DNA of 64,000 nucleotides from Methylovirgula sp. (GTDB lineage: Bacteria; Pseudomonadota; Alphaproteobacteria; Rhizobiales; Beijerinckiaceae): the NCBI RefSeq assembly GCF_037200945.1, contig NZ_JBBCGP010000001.1:186001-250000 (forward strand). Reading direction: 5' to 3'. Below the pieces are notes generated by a model. It did not search any database. It worked only from the letters and a program-made list of their open reading frames with translations, and was not told the DNA's origin. Positions 36,109 to 44,222 of this stretch are shown piece after piece. Each line of letters starts with the position of its first letter. Position 1 is the stretch's first letter. Made by a program: the position numbers and the translations under genes.

Positions 36109-37374
36109 CTAATCGGCAAAATTGCGATCTTCAAAATCCGCGTCGGCCTCTGGCGCATAAGAACCGGGCTCCGCGAGCCTCACCGGCGGCCGGGTGGCAC
36201 GCGGTAGCGCCTTGCACATCAGCGCGAGCGCAATGGCGTCGAGGCCATTCAGGGATATCCACCAGACCTGCGTCGTTTCCGCGCCCCAGACGGCGATCAC
36301 GAGCCCGGCAACGAGGCCGGCGAGCAAGGCGGGCGCGATGTAATCAGGCATGCGGGCGGCGGCGTTGAAAACGCAGACGGCGAGAACAGCAAACGCGAGC
36401 GCGCCAAGCAAGCCGAGTTCGTACCAGATTTCAAAGAGGATGCTGCGCGGAGCATCCGGCGGAAGCACGCCGGTGTCGATGGCGGATGTCACGAAACCGA
36501 GGCCATGCCCGGTGATGAACCGCGGCCATTGCCGCAGGAGAAGTTCAGCAAAGACAAAACCGGGGCCGCCCTGGGCCATATGTGCGAGATTCGTAATAGC
36601 AAATGTCGCCAGCGCCGCGACCGGCGCAAGCAGCATCAAGGCGGCAAGCCCGAAGCCGAGGATTTGCCCGACTTTTTGCGCTTCGCTGACCGCAATCGCA
36701 TAAACCACGGCGGCCAAAGCCAAACCCACGAGCGCAACCTGGATGAAAGTCGCGAGCGCCGCCGTCGTGACGATTGCCGCCAGCGCAATCGCGAGAAGCC
36801 ATTTTTCCCGCAGCGCCAATGCACCAAGTGCCGGCCACAGCAAAACCATCAGCGACATCACGCTGCGCTGCGCCAATGTCGCGTCAGGGTGTTCGCCCTG
36901 CCAGAATATCTGCGGCTCGAAGAAGGTGAATATGATCGCCGCACAGGCAGCGATCACGAGGCCGATGGGGAGCAAATAGAGATTTGTCGCCCGTGTTTTC
37001 GACGGCAGCGAGATGATCGCCAGGAAAACCACTACCGCGGTACCGAGTGCTTTGAAGAAACGCGTCGCGGCCTCATCGGGAAACGGGGTCCAGATGATCG
37101 ACAGGCCCGCCCAGAAAAATAGGAATACGGCCGCCCACGTGATCGGCGAGCGCAGAAGCCTGCGAAAATTCGGTCGATCTTCGCGCGCCTGGGCAACGCG
37201 ACCTGCAACAATCAGGATGCAGGCGCCGACCGGCAACAGGACATAAAGCGGCCCATGGAAGAAAACCTCCGCGACCGGCGTCAGAATCATCAGCAGGATG
37301 AGCGCCAGATCGAAGAGAAGCTGCGCCGCCGCGGCAGCGGGGTCCGCAAAAGGTCTCGAGGCGGCAACCATCAT
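36109..37374 (-). CDS. O-antigen ligase/polymerase-like membrane protein
   Basis: About 421 residues with 10-12 membrane helices. The long periplasmic loop near residues 300-330 (RQWPRFITGHGLGFVTSAID and ILFEIWYELGLLG) follows the Wzy/WaaL pattern, in which a glycan is joined or polymerised at the outer face of the inner membrane. Early helices include WAGLSIIWTPFPDEA, also typical. ATG at 37374 follows AGGA. It stands alone, far from other surface-polysaccharide genes in the window, so acceptor and donor are unknown. Confidence 0.8.
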   Translation of the reverse strand: MMVAASRPFADPAAAAAQLLFDLALILLMILTPVAEVFFHGPLYVLLPVGACILIVAGRVAQAREDRPNFRRLLRSPITWAAVFLFFWAGLSIIWTPFPDEAATRFFKALGTAVVVFLAIISLPSKTRATNLYLLPIGLVIAACAAIIFTFFEPQIFWQGEHPDATLAQRSVMSLMVLLWPALGALALREKWLLAIALAAIVTTAALATFIQVALVGLALAAVVYAIAVSEAQKVGQILGFGLAALMLLAPVAALATFAITNLAHMAQGGPGFVFAELLLRQWPRFITGHGLGFVTSAIDTGVLPPDAPRSILFEIWYELGLLGALAFAVLAVCVFNAAARMPDYIAPALLAGLVAGLVIAVWGAETTQVWWISLNGLDAIALALMCKALPRATRPPVRLAEPGSYAPEADADFEDRNFAD

Positions 37375-37845
37375 GACATCCTGAACAACATGCCAGCTTG
37401 GGCAAAACGAAGACTGTCGATTAGCGCCGACGTCCCGTCCCGGCAATGCGACGCTAGCACGGCCTCGGGGCCTATCGCTCGTGTTCTTGAATTGTTCTTG
37501 CCGTTATCCGGGGGTTATAACCTTGACAAAGCAAACACGATAGTAGTGCTGTGGATAAAATAGCAAACTCAAATGAAGCAAGGATCAGTTCGGAAGGCCG
37601 CGATCCGACGCGCGGATACGATCCAAAAATTCCTGTAAGACCAGAACGGAATTGCGCGCGGCTTGAGACGCTGATCTTCTCGCAACGCGATATCCATCGG
37701 GAAAAATTCCAGATTGCCCGCACTTTCTCGATCAATGCGGGAATTCGGGAACTGTTGGTACTCGTTTCAGGTTGCTCGATACCCATCTTTTTCTATATGT
37801 TCCCGTCATTCTTGCACTGCACAATAATTCATGGAGGTTGAAGAC
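37375..37845. other. Long intergenic region upstream of the lanmodulin-like gene
   Basis: 471 bases between divergent genes, with more AT than the flanks. I see a TTGACA near 37522 without a good -10 partner, and a small inverted repeat CCCGCA/TGCGGG (37717-37741). Short reading frames exist on both strands (for example 37551-37841) but have no recognisable family, poor codon pattern and no ribosome site, so I treat the region as regulatory or non-coding. It probably holds the lanM promoter. Confidence 0.4.
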
Positions 37846-38262
37846 ATGTCCCAACCCGTTCGTCACATTGCAATGCTGGTCGGCGCCCTCAGCCTTGTCG
37901 TCGCCCCGTTGGCGGTCCCAGCCTTAACTCAAGCTTCGGCTGCGACGGCGCTCACCGCCGCCGACACCGACAAGGACGGCACGCTCGATCTCAACGAGGT
38001 GAAAGCCGCCGCTGCGTTGGAATTCGATAAGCTCGACAAGGATAAGGACGGCACGCTGGACCTGAAGGAAGCGGCCCATCACGTCAGCAAGAAGAACTTC
38101 ATCGCGGCCGATCCTGACAAGGACAAGACCCTGAGCAAAGACGAATATATCGCCTTGGCCGTGGCCCTGTTCAAAGCCGCCAATCCCGATGGCGACGCCA
38201 CAATCGATTCGAAAGAATTGCATTCGACCGCTGGAATCGAACTCGATCGCGTGATCCGTTAA
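37846..38262 (+). CDS. lanM: Lanmodulin-like EF-hand protein, secreted
   Basis: 138 residues with a signal peptide (hydrophobic AMLVGALSLVVAPLAVPAL, cleavage near residue 31-35). Four EF-hand loops lie at 40-51 (DTDKDGTLDLNE), 64-75 (DKDKDGTLDLKE), 89-100 (DPDKDKTLSKDE) and 113-124 (NPDGDATIDSKE). The 12-, 13- and 12-residue linkers and shared blocks such as FDKLD, FKAANPD and the terminal VIR match lanmodulin, the periplasmic lanthanide-binding protein of methylotrophs, and not calmodulin spacing. The second-position proline is kept only in loops 3 and 4, and loop 3 has Ser at position 9. ATG at 37846 follows GGAGG. Metal preference is therefore open. Confidence 0.85.
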   Translation: MSQPVRHIAMLVGALSLVVAPLAVPALTQASAATALTAADTDKDGTLDLNEVKAAAALEFDKLDKDKDGTLDLKEAAHHVSKKNFIAADPDKDKTLSKDEYIALAVALFKAANPDGDATIDSKELHSTAGIELDRVIR

Positions 38263-38273
38263 GCTGACGGTTC

Positions 38274-38300
38274 AAGCGGCATTGGTTCCGCTTGCCGCTT
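38274..38300 (+). terminator. Hairpin after the lanmodulin-like gene
   Basis: AAGCGGCA and TGCCGCTT form an eight-base stem with an 11-base loop, starting 12 bases after the stop. There is no T-run, so on its own it is a weak terminator; a stronger one follows at 38344. Confidence 0.4.
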
Positions 38301-38343
38301 AGGACTTCGCAGCAAAAGCGCTCTTTCGGCGCAACACAATCGC

Positions 38344-38385
38344 AAGGCTTCGCGCACTACAATAATGTATGCGCGAAGCCTTTTT
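38344..38385 (+). terminator. Rho-independent terminator overlapping the histidine kinase start
   Basis: AAGGCTTCGCGCA (38344-38356) pairs perfectly with TGCGCGAAGCCTT (38370-38382), 13 base pairs, followed by TTTTT ending at 38385. The 3' arm and loop hold the only usable ATG of the next gene (38369-38371). It would end lanM transcription; in any read-through RNA the same stem would hide the kinase start codon. Confidence 0.75.
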
Positions 38386-40006
38386 ATCATCCGCGTCTGA
38401 GTCCACGCCAAGCCCCGCAGCGTCTGCCGTCGAGCACGATACGACGGATGGGGCCTTTGCGCGTAAGGAGGCGGAAGACGCGCGCGACCGCGCCGAGGCC
38501 GCGAGCGAAGCGAAATCGCGCCTGCTCGCAACAATGAGCCACGAAATCCGCACCCCTCTCAACGGCATTATGGGCTTCGCCGATCTTCTGGCGGCAACCG
38601 AGCTTGAGCCTGAGCAGCGCGCTTATATCGAGGCCATCCGGAGTTCGGGCAAAAGCCTCGTGGCACTCGTCAACGAAATCCTCGACCTCTCAAAACTCGA
38701 AGCCGGCAAGATCACGCTCAATGAAGCGCCATTTGATATCGCGCTGCTCGTCGAAGGCGTGATTGAGATTCTTGCGCCGCGCGCGCATGCTAAAGGTCTC
38801 GACATCGCAAGCTTCATGGGCGCCGACGTGCCTGCCACTGTCATCGGCGATGCAGCGCGCTTGCGCCAGGTTCTGCTCAATCTCGCCGGCAATGCCGTCA
38901 AATTCACCGAACACGGCGGCCTTGGCCTGCGCGTAACCTGCGCTCACGATTCCATTAAATTCGCCGTCACCGACACCGGCCCTGGCATCGCCGCGGAGGA
39001 TGCCGAACTCATCTTCGAAGAATTCACGCAGACCACGCCACCCGAAGCCAGCGGCGCCGGCCTCGGGCTATCGATCTCGCGGCGTCTTGCCGAGCGCATG
39101 GGTGGCAAGCTCGAACTCGAGACCACATTGGCGCATGGCGCAACCTTTGCGCTGACATTGCCGCTCGCAGCCGTAAATGGGCCGCCAGCATCAACTCGAA
39201 TTGAGCGTCGGCTTCTCGTTGTCTCACCGTCCCCATTCGAGGCCCCTTATCTCGTCGAGAAACTGGTCGAGCTTGGCGCTGAAGCCCTGCGCGCGCCGAC
39301 ATTGAAATCTGGCCTTGCCGCTATCGATCAGGCTGTTCTTGCCGAAATGCCGCCGGACACGCTCATCATCGATTGCGTGCTTGGCAGCGAGGCGATCGCA
39401 CAACTTCAGACCGCGGCGGATGCTGCGGGCATCGCGCAGAAACTCGTGCTGTTCACCGCGGCCGAGCGCCGCGGATTCGGGCCGCAGGCGATGCGCGTAT
39501 TCGATGGATGGCTCGTCAAGCCGCTGCGCCTGCGCTCGCTTCTGGCGCGGATTGGCACGGACGCGCCGCACAGCGCGCCGCCACAGGAAAGTCCGACGCC
39601 CGCCGATTTGTCCGGCTCTCGAATCCTGCTTGCCGAAGACAATGACATCAATGCCTTGATCCTGCAGAAGCACCTGGAAAAATGCGGCGCGACTCTCTCG
39701 CGCGTCAGCGATGGACTGGCCGCGTTAGCCTGCGTGCAAGATGCGCTCGCCGCGACACCATTCGAGGCTATCATCCTCGATCTGCGCATGCCCGGCCTCG
39801 ACGGCCTTACGCTAGCGCGCGAGATTCGCCATCTCGAAGCTGCGGCCCTCGCGACACCCACCCGGCTTATTGCCGTATCGGCCGACGCATTCGCGGAAAC
39901 CAAGCGCGTTGCGCTCGCCGCCGGGGTCGATGCGTTTCTGACAAAGCCCGTCGATTTCGTCGCGCTCGACGCGGCGCTGACGACGCCGCGCAAAATCAGC
40001 CGCTGA
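38369..40006 (+). CDS. Hybrid sensor histidine kinase/response regulator without a sensor domain
   Basis: 545 residues, soluble. A short N-terminus and coiled coil (about 30-52) lead to HisKA with the phospho-accepting His58 in MSHEIRTPLNG, then HATPase with N, G1 (DTGPGIAAED) and G2 (GAGLGLSIS) boxes. A degenerate receiver-like region (about 275-395) has lost the usual acidic pocket. A true C-terminal receiver has the acidic pair in LLAEDNDIN, Asp471 in LDLRMPG and the Lys in LTKPVD. There is no membrane or PAS domain, so the signal must come from a partner. No other in-frame start exists near 38369. Confidence 0.88.
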   Translation: MREAFLSSASESTPSPAASAVEHDTTDGAFARKEAEDARDRAEAASEAKSRLLATMSHEIRTPLNGIMGFADLLAATELEPEQRAYIEAIRSSGKSLVALVNEILDLSKLEAGKITLNEAPFDIALLVEGVIEILAPRAHAKGLDIASFMGADVPATVIGDAARLRQVLLNLAGNAVKFTEHGGLGLRVTCAHDSIKFAVTDTGPGIAAEDAELIFEEFTQTTPPEASGAGLGLSISRRLAERMGGKLELETTLAHGATFALTLPLAAVNGPPASTRIERRLLVVSPSPFEAPYLVEKLVELGAEALRAPTLKSGLAAIDQAVLAEMPPDTLIIDCVLGSEAIAQLQTAADAAGIAQKLVLFTAAERRGFGPQAMRVFDGWLVKPLRLRSLLARIGTDAPHSAPPQESPTPADLSGSRILLAEDNDINALILQKHLEKCGATLSRVSDGLAALACVQDALAATPFEAIILDLRMPGLDGLTLAREIRHLEAAALATPTRLIAVSADAFAETKRVALAAGVDAFLTKPVDFVALDAALTTPRKISR

Positions 40007-40742
40007 GCTTGGCCATCAGCGCGTCGGAAATCTCGAAGTTCGCGTAGACGTTCTGCACATCATCATTGTCTTCAAGAGAATCGATGAGGCGGAGAATTTT
40101 CTCGCCGGTTTCATCATCGACCGCGATCATAGTCTGCGGTTTCCAGATGAAGCCGACTTTGCTCGGCTCGCCGAACTTCGTTTCGAGGTTTTGCGCGACA
40201 TCGCGCATCGCCTCAAGCGTCGTCGTGACCTGATGATTTTCTTCGGTCGTGACGACATCTTCGGCGCCAGCATCGATAGCAGCTTCGAGCATCGCGTCTT
40301 CGGATGCAACCTTCTTCGGAAATTCGACCACGCCCACATGATCGAACATGAAGGAGACCGCGCCGGTTTCCGCCAGAGAGCCCCCCGCCTTGCTGAAATA
40401 GGAGCGGACTTCGCCCGCCGTGCGATTGCGGTTGTCGGTCAGTGCCTCAACGATGACGGCGATGCCACCCGGCGCATAGCCCTCGTAACGCACTTCGTCA
40501 TAGTTCTCGGCGTCAGCGGCGGAGGCCTTTTTGATGGCCCGTTCGATATTGTCCTTCGGCATGTTTTCCGCGCGGGCCTCGATCACGGCCGCACGAAGCC
40601 GGGCATTCATCGCGGGATCCGGCAGGCCGAGCTTGGCGGCGACAGTGATTTCGCGCGCGAGCTTCGAGAAGAGCTTGGAGCGGATTGCGTCCTGCTTGCC
40701 CTTCTTGTGCATGATATTCTTGAACTGACTATGCCCTGCCAT
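39996..40742 (-). CDS. yebC: YebC/PmpR family protein
   Basis: 248 residues. The opening MAGHSQFKNIMHKKGKQDAI is the family hallmark, and DNRNRTAGEVRSYFSKAGG is the conserved middle block. The family has been described as a DNA-binding regulator and, for some members, as a factor that helps ribosomes at proline-rich stretches. Its 3' end overlaps the histidine kinase by 11 bases on the other strand. Confidence 0.95.
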   Translation of the reverse strand: MAGHSQFKNIMHKKGKQDAIRSKLFSKLAREITVAAKLGLPDPAMNARLRAAVIEARAENMPKDNIERAIKKASAADAENYDEVRYEGYAPGGIAVIVEALTDNRNRTAGEVRSYFSKAGGSLAETGAVSFMFDHVGVVEFPKKVASEDAMLEAAIDAGAEDVVTTEENHQVTTTLEAMRDVAQNLETKFGEPSKVGFIWKPQTMIAVDDETGEKILRLIDSLEDNDDVQNVYANFEISDALMAKLSG

Positions 40743-40841
40743 GCGGCCCTCAAGTCCTGCCTAAATCCGGGTTTCGCTACGGCCGAACGGCCGTTTCGGC
40801 GGTCTATAAGCCGCCTTCGGCCGAAAATAAAGGAAGAGGCG

Positions 40842-41459
40842 CTAGTCGTCGTCCGCCAGCGCCGCGCCGTGCTCCCGCCGGGCCGTCTGCCAGATTTCCT
40901 TGGCCGCATCGGCATTGAGCACGGCGATGCCCAGGCCGACGACGATATCCGGCCAGATGCTCGGCCGCAGCGCCGTGACGCCTGCCGCCACCACGATGGC
41001 GATATTGGCGACCATGTCGTTCCGGGCCGACAAAAAGGCCGCTCGTGTCAGGCTGCCCGCAGCATTGCGCACGCGCGCCAGCAGCAGCGCGCAACTCCCG
41101 TTGACGGCAAGCGCGGCGAGCCCGGTCAATGCAAAGGGCGCCGGCTCGGGCGCTTGCGGCACGTCCACAAAAAATTTGTGCCCAAGCGTTACAAGGAAAG
41201 CGAGCACCGGCAGCAGCAGCACGCCGGCAAGCGCGAAGCCTATCCGCGCCCGCGTCAGCGGCGAGAGCCGCATGGCGGCGAGCACCAGCAGACTCATCGC
41301 GGTATCTTCGAGAAAATCGACGCTGTCTGCGAAGAGCGAGACGGCACCTATTTTCGCTGCGACGATGAATTCGACGATGAAGAAAACAAGGTTCAGCGCG
41401 ATGACAAGCCGCAACGTCGGTTGCAGCCGCAGACTCGCGCTGGGACCTGTCTCGCTCAT
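40842..41459 (-). CDS. Small cation transporter, divergent CDF-like
   Basis: 205 residues with five or six membrane helices and no C-terminal cytoplasmic CDF domain. The arrangement SLFADSVDFLEDTAMS in helix 2 and SARNDMVANIAIVVAAG in helix 5 parallels the metal-binding helices of cation diffusion facilitators, but the usual HxxxD/DxxxD pairs are altered (D-x-x-x-E-D and N-D-x-x-x-N). It may carry a different metal or be an inactive relative. Its start overlaps the acid phosphatase stop (ATGA). Confidence 0.75.
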   Translation of the reverse strand: MSETGPSASLRLQPTLRLVIALNLVFFIVEFIVAAKIGAVSLFADSVDFLEDTAMSLLVLAAMRLSPLTRARIGFALAGVLLLPVLAFLVTLGHKFFVDVPQAPEPAPFALTGLAALAVNGSCALLLARVRNAAGSLTRAAFLSARNDMVANIAIVVAAGVTALRPSIWPDIVVGLGIAVLNADAAKEIWQTARREHGAALADDD

Positions 41460-42163
41460 TTGGCCGCAGACTGGAGGTTTAGAGCCTTGCGCAATTCTTC
41501 TTGCGCCGCACCGCGCGCGGCTTGAAAATGCGGGTCTTCAATGAGGATCGGAAACAAGGCATAGGCAAGCAGCTTTCCGGCAGCAAGATCGCTTGGATGA
41601 TGTACGCCGCAGACGAGTCGGTTCTCGGCATAATCGCTCGCGCGCGCGAGGATCGCGTCTTTTTCCTGCGGCAGGATTGAAGCCAAAGTCAGAGCCTCGA
41701 GATAGCCGCTCATCGTATGGCCGCTCGGATAGGAATCATCGGTCTTTTTGACCGGGCAGACGGGATGCAAATCTTTGTCGACTGCGAAGGGGCGTAAGCG
41801 CGGAACCAGTTTTTTGACCGGCTCGATATCCGCCTTTTCGTCCGCTTCGACGAGATTCGACAGCGCAGCAGTCGCCGGCAAATCCTTGGCATTGAATTTC
41901 GCGCCAAAGATGGACGCGAAGAGAAAGATATTCCGATTCGCGGCATCAGCCTGCGCACGCGCAATATCGCTCGGGCTGCGATGATTCTGGATGTTCATCA
42001 GAATCACGAGCTCGTCTTTTTCGAATACGCTGCCGGGCGTCGGCGGCGATGGCAGCATGGCAGCGAAATCATGCACGGATGGCACGATGACCGCCTGTTC
42101 GGCACGCGCCGCCCCTGCGAACATCGCGCAAACGAAAGTGGCTGCAAGAAATTGACGTCTCAT
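41456..42163 (-). CDS. Class A (PhoN-like) acid phosphatase, PAP2 superfamily
   Basis: 235 residues with a signal peptide (QFLAATFVCAMFAGAARA). The three PAP2 motifs are present: KKLVPRLRP, YPSGHT and ENRLVCGVHHPSD, with the catalytic histidines in the last two. It should hydrolyse phosphate monoesters in the periplasm. The second motif arginine context is ENR where class A enzymes often have SR. ATG at 42163 follows GGGAG and overlaps the stop of the YmdB gene, so the three genes 42984-40842 form one operon. Confidence 0.88.
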   Translation of the reverse strand: MRRQFLAATFVCAMFAGAARAEQAVIVPSVHDFAAMLPSPPTPGSVFEKDELVILMNIQNHRSPSDIARAQADAANRNIFLFASIFGAKFNAKDLPATAALSNLVEADEKADIEPVKKLVPRLRPFAVDKDLHPVCPVKKTDDSYPSGHTMSGYLEALTLASILPQEKDAILARASDYAENRLVCGVHHPSDLAAGKLLAYALFPILIEDPHFQAARGAAQEELRKALNLQSAAK

Positions 42164-42984
42164 TTCGTCTCCCAAAAATCCGGACGTGCCTGCGACAACC
42201 GGCCACCAACGCGCACCGGCGCAACCTTGATTGCATGGCCGTATGTATTTGTCTCGACAGCAAGGCCGCAAAGCGTCGCCGCGCCGGCCGCGGGCTCCAG
42301 CCTGTTGCCCGGCACTTTAGTGATGAACCGGCGCACAGGCTCTTCCTTTTCCATTCCGATGACCGAGTCGTAATCGCCGGTCATGCCCGCATCGGTCTGG
42401 TAGGCCGTGCCTTGCGGCAGAATTTGATGATCGGCTGTCGGCACATGCGTATGAGTGCCGACGACGAGTGAGACGCGGCCGTCCATGAGATGCGCGAAGG
42501 CCTGCTTTTCGCTTGTGGCCTCGGCGTGAAAATCGACGATCGCCGCATCGCACGCCTCGCCGAGCGGACAGGCTGCGATCTCGCGCGCGCCCACCGCGAA
42601 TGGATCGTCGAGCGCATCCATGAAAAGGCGGCCCATAAGATTGACCACGAGGACGCGTGCGCCTGCCTTTGTCTCAATGAGCGTCGCGCCAGCGCCGGGC
42701 GTCCCGGGCGGAAAGTTCGCCGGGCGGATCAGGCGCGGCTGATGCGCGATGAAGCTCAACGCCTCGCGCTGATCGAAAGAATGATTGCCGAGCGTCACGC
42801 AATCGGCGCCGGCCGCGAGAAAATCGCCGAGGATTGCCTCGGTGATCCCGAACCCGCCCGCCGCGTTCTCGCCATTTACGATGACGCAATCGAGCGACCA
42901 GTCCCGGCGCAGGCCGGGCAGAGTTTCGGTCAGGGCAAGTCGGCCGGCCCGGCCGACGACATCGCCTATAAAAAGAAGCCGCAT
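42160..42984 (-). CDS. ymdB: TIGR00282 family metallophosphoesterase (YmdB)
   Basis: 274 residues. The dimetal site motifs are visible: FIGDVVGRAGR, NGENAAGG, TLGNHSFDQ and GTHTHVPTAD. The Bacillus homologue hydrolyses 2',3'-cyclic nucleotides and affects development. The C-terminal half contains the usual MTGDYDSVIGME. It is the first gene of a coupled trio with an acid phosphatase and a cation transporter. Confidence 0.92.
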   Translation of the reverse strand: MRLLFIGDVVGRAGRLALTETLPGLRRDWSLDCVIVNGENAAGGFGITEAILGDFLAAGADCVTLGNHSFDQREALSFIAHQPRLIRPANFPPGTPGAGATLIETKAGARVLVVNLMGRLFMDALDDPFAVGAREIAACPLGEACDAAIVDFHAEATSEKQAFAHLMDGRVSLVVGTHTHVPTADHQILPQGTAYQTDAGMTGDYDSVIGMEKEEPVRRFITKVPGNRLEPAAGAATLCGLAVETNTYGHAIKVAPVRVGGRLSQARPDFWETK

Positions 42985-43012
42985 TCAGAAATCCTGCTCT
43001 GGCGGAAACATA

Positions 43013-43384
43013 TTAGCCGAAACGCCAGCCGTCGAACGGGCCTTTGAAGACGAAGAACGCGCCGAGCGCAATGAAGGCGAAGCCGATCAGATGATTGAGC
43101 GTCAAGCGCTGATCGAGATAGAGCACCGAGAAGACCGCAAAAACTGCGAGCGTGATGACTTCCTGCATCGCCTTCAATTCGGCGCCGTCGTAAACCGCAC
43201 TGCCGTAGCGGTTGGCGGGCACGGCGAAGCAATATTCGGCCAGCGCGATCATCCAGCTCAGGATGATGACGAGCCAGAGCGGCTTGTCCTTGAATTTGAG
43301 ATGTCCATACCAGGCGAAGGTCATGAAGATATTGGAGCAGATCAGCAACAGGATCGGCAGCAGACGCGGCGGGATGCTCAGCAT
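43013..43384 (-). CDS. DMT-superfamily protein, DUF486
   Basis: 123 residues with four membrane helices. The pattern LLICSNIFMTFAWYGHLKF, the central CFAVPANRYG and the closing GFAFIALGAFFVFKG are characteristic of DUF486 proteins, small half-size relatives of drug/metabolite transporters that probably work as dimers. The substrate is unknown. It lies between 5-FCL and ymdB on the same strand. Confidence 0.87.
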   Translation of the reverse strand: MLSIPPRLLPILLLICSNIFMTFAWYGHLKFKDKPLWLVIILSWMIALAEYCFAVPANRYGSAVYDGAELKAMQEVITLAVFAVFSVLYLDQRLTLNHLIGFAFIALGAFFVFKGPFDGWRFG

Positions 43385-43405
43385 GAAGGGCCTTTCGTTC
43401 GACGG

Positions 43406-43981
43406 CTAGGAACCGCAGACGATCCACTCGCGATCCGTCAGTACGTAATCAAGCTTTTCATCGGTCGCTTCGGTCGGGATCGTCGGGAACTCTTGCATGG
43501 CATAGCCAACGCCGACGGCGGCAATCTGTTGCTTTGCCCGCAGTCGCGCCAACGTCCGATCGTAAAAGCCGGCGCCATAGCCGAGCCGGTTTCCGGCGCG
43601 GTCAAATGCGGCCAGCGGGACGAAGACGAGATCGGGGAAGACTTCCGGCGCTTCCGGCGGCTCCATGATGCCCCATTTGGCCTCGTTCAAAGCGGCGCCC
43701 GGCGCCCATGCACGAAACTCAAGCGGCTTGCCGAAGCCGCGCATCACCGGCAAAGCGATGGTGATCCCCAGCGCCGCGAGACCTTCGAGAAGCGGCAGGG
43801 TCGCGACTTCGTCGTTGATGGCCCAGAAGACGGACGCGATCTTGGCGCCGCGGTCAGCCGCGAACGCGCCGCCGGCCTCGCCCAGATGCACGGCGAAGGC
43901 CTTGGCCTCGGCCTCCGTCACCCGGCTCCGCCGCGCGAGAGCCTCGGCGCGCAGCGCAGCTTTGGAGGACGCGTCGGTCAA
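43406..43981 (-). CDS. 5-formyltetrahydrofolate cyclo-ligase
   Basis: 191 residues. It converts 5-formyl-THF to 5,10-methenyl-THF using ATP, returning folate to the C1 pool. The C-terminal nucleotide-binding motif GYGAGFYDRTLA is clear, as is KWGIMEPPE in the middle. The start is TTG at 43981; no ATG or better start is near. It follows the 6S RNA by 22 bases, the ssrS-ygfA arrangement common in proteobacteria. Confidence 0.9.
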   Translation of the reverse strand: MTDASSKAALRAEALARRSRVTEAEAKAFAVHLGEAGGAFAADRGAKIASVFWAINDEVATLPLLEGLAALGITIALPVMRGFGKPLEFRAWAPGAALNEAKWGIMEPPEAPEVFPDLVFVPLAAFDRAGNRLGYGAGFYDRTLARLRAKQQIAAVGVGYAMQEFPTIPTEATDEKLDYVLTDREWIVCGS

Positions 43982-44002
43982 GGCAGACTTTAGGACATTC
44001 GA

Positions 44003-44177
44003 GATTGGGAAAAGCGCGGGGCCACGATGGCCGTGGGATTCGATCCCGGGTACCTACAAAGTAGGTGGGCGCCGTGTACCCTAGCCCACGGGCTAAGACA
44101 GGGACAGCTCCCGTCGAGATCGATAAGGCCCCGGGGAATTAGATCCTCACGCACCCCGCAGCTCCGCCAAACCAATC
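44003..44177 (-). ncRNA. ssrS: 6S RNA
   Basis: Read on the minus strand, the ends GATTGG (44177-44172) and CCAATC (44008-44003) pair, followed inward by TGCGGGG with CCCCGCG and a central stem around CCCACCTAC/GTAGGTACCCGGG. The size (about 175 bases), long closing stem with interrupted bulges and position directly before 5-formyl-THF cyclo-ligase are those of alphaproteobacterial 6S RNA, which mimics open promoter DNA and binds sigma-70 RNA polymerase in stationary phase. The exact ends are inferred from the stem. Confidence 0.8.
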
Positions 44178-44222
44178 TAGGACCGGCGGAGGCTGAATAC
44201 CAGAGGCAAATTTAAGCGTGGA

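Noticed and set aside
37551..37841. Possible 96-residue gene before the lanmodulin-like gene
   Set aside because: No ribosome site, no recognisable family and no codon bias like its neighbours; an overlapping minus-strand frame is equally weak.
44003..44177. Small protein gene in the region beside 5-FCL
   Set aside because: Short frames exist on both strands, but pairing of the ends and the genomic context fit 6S RNA much better.
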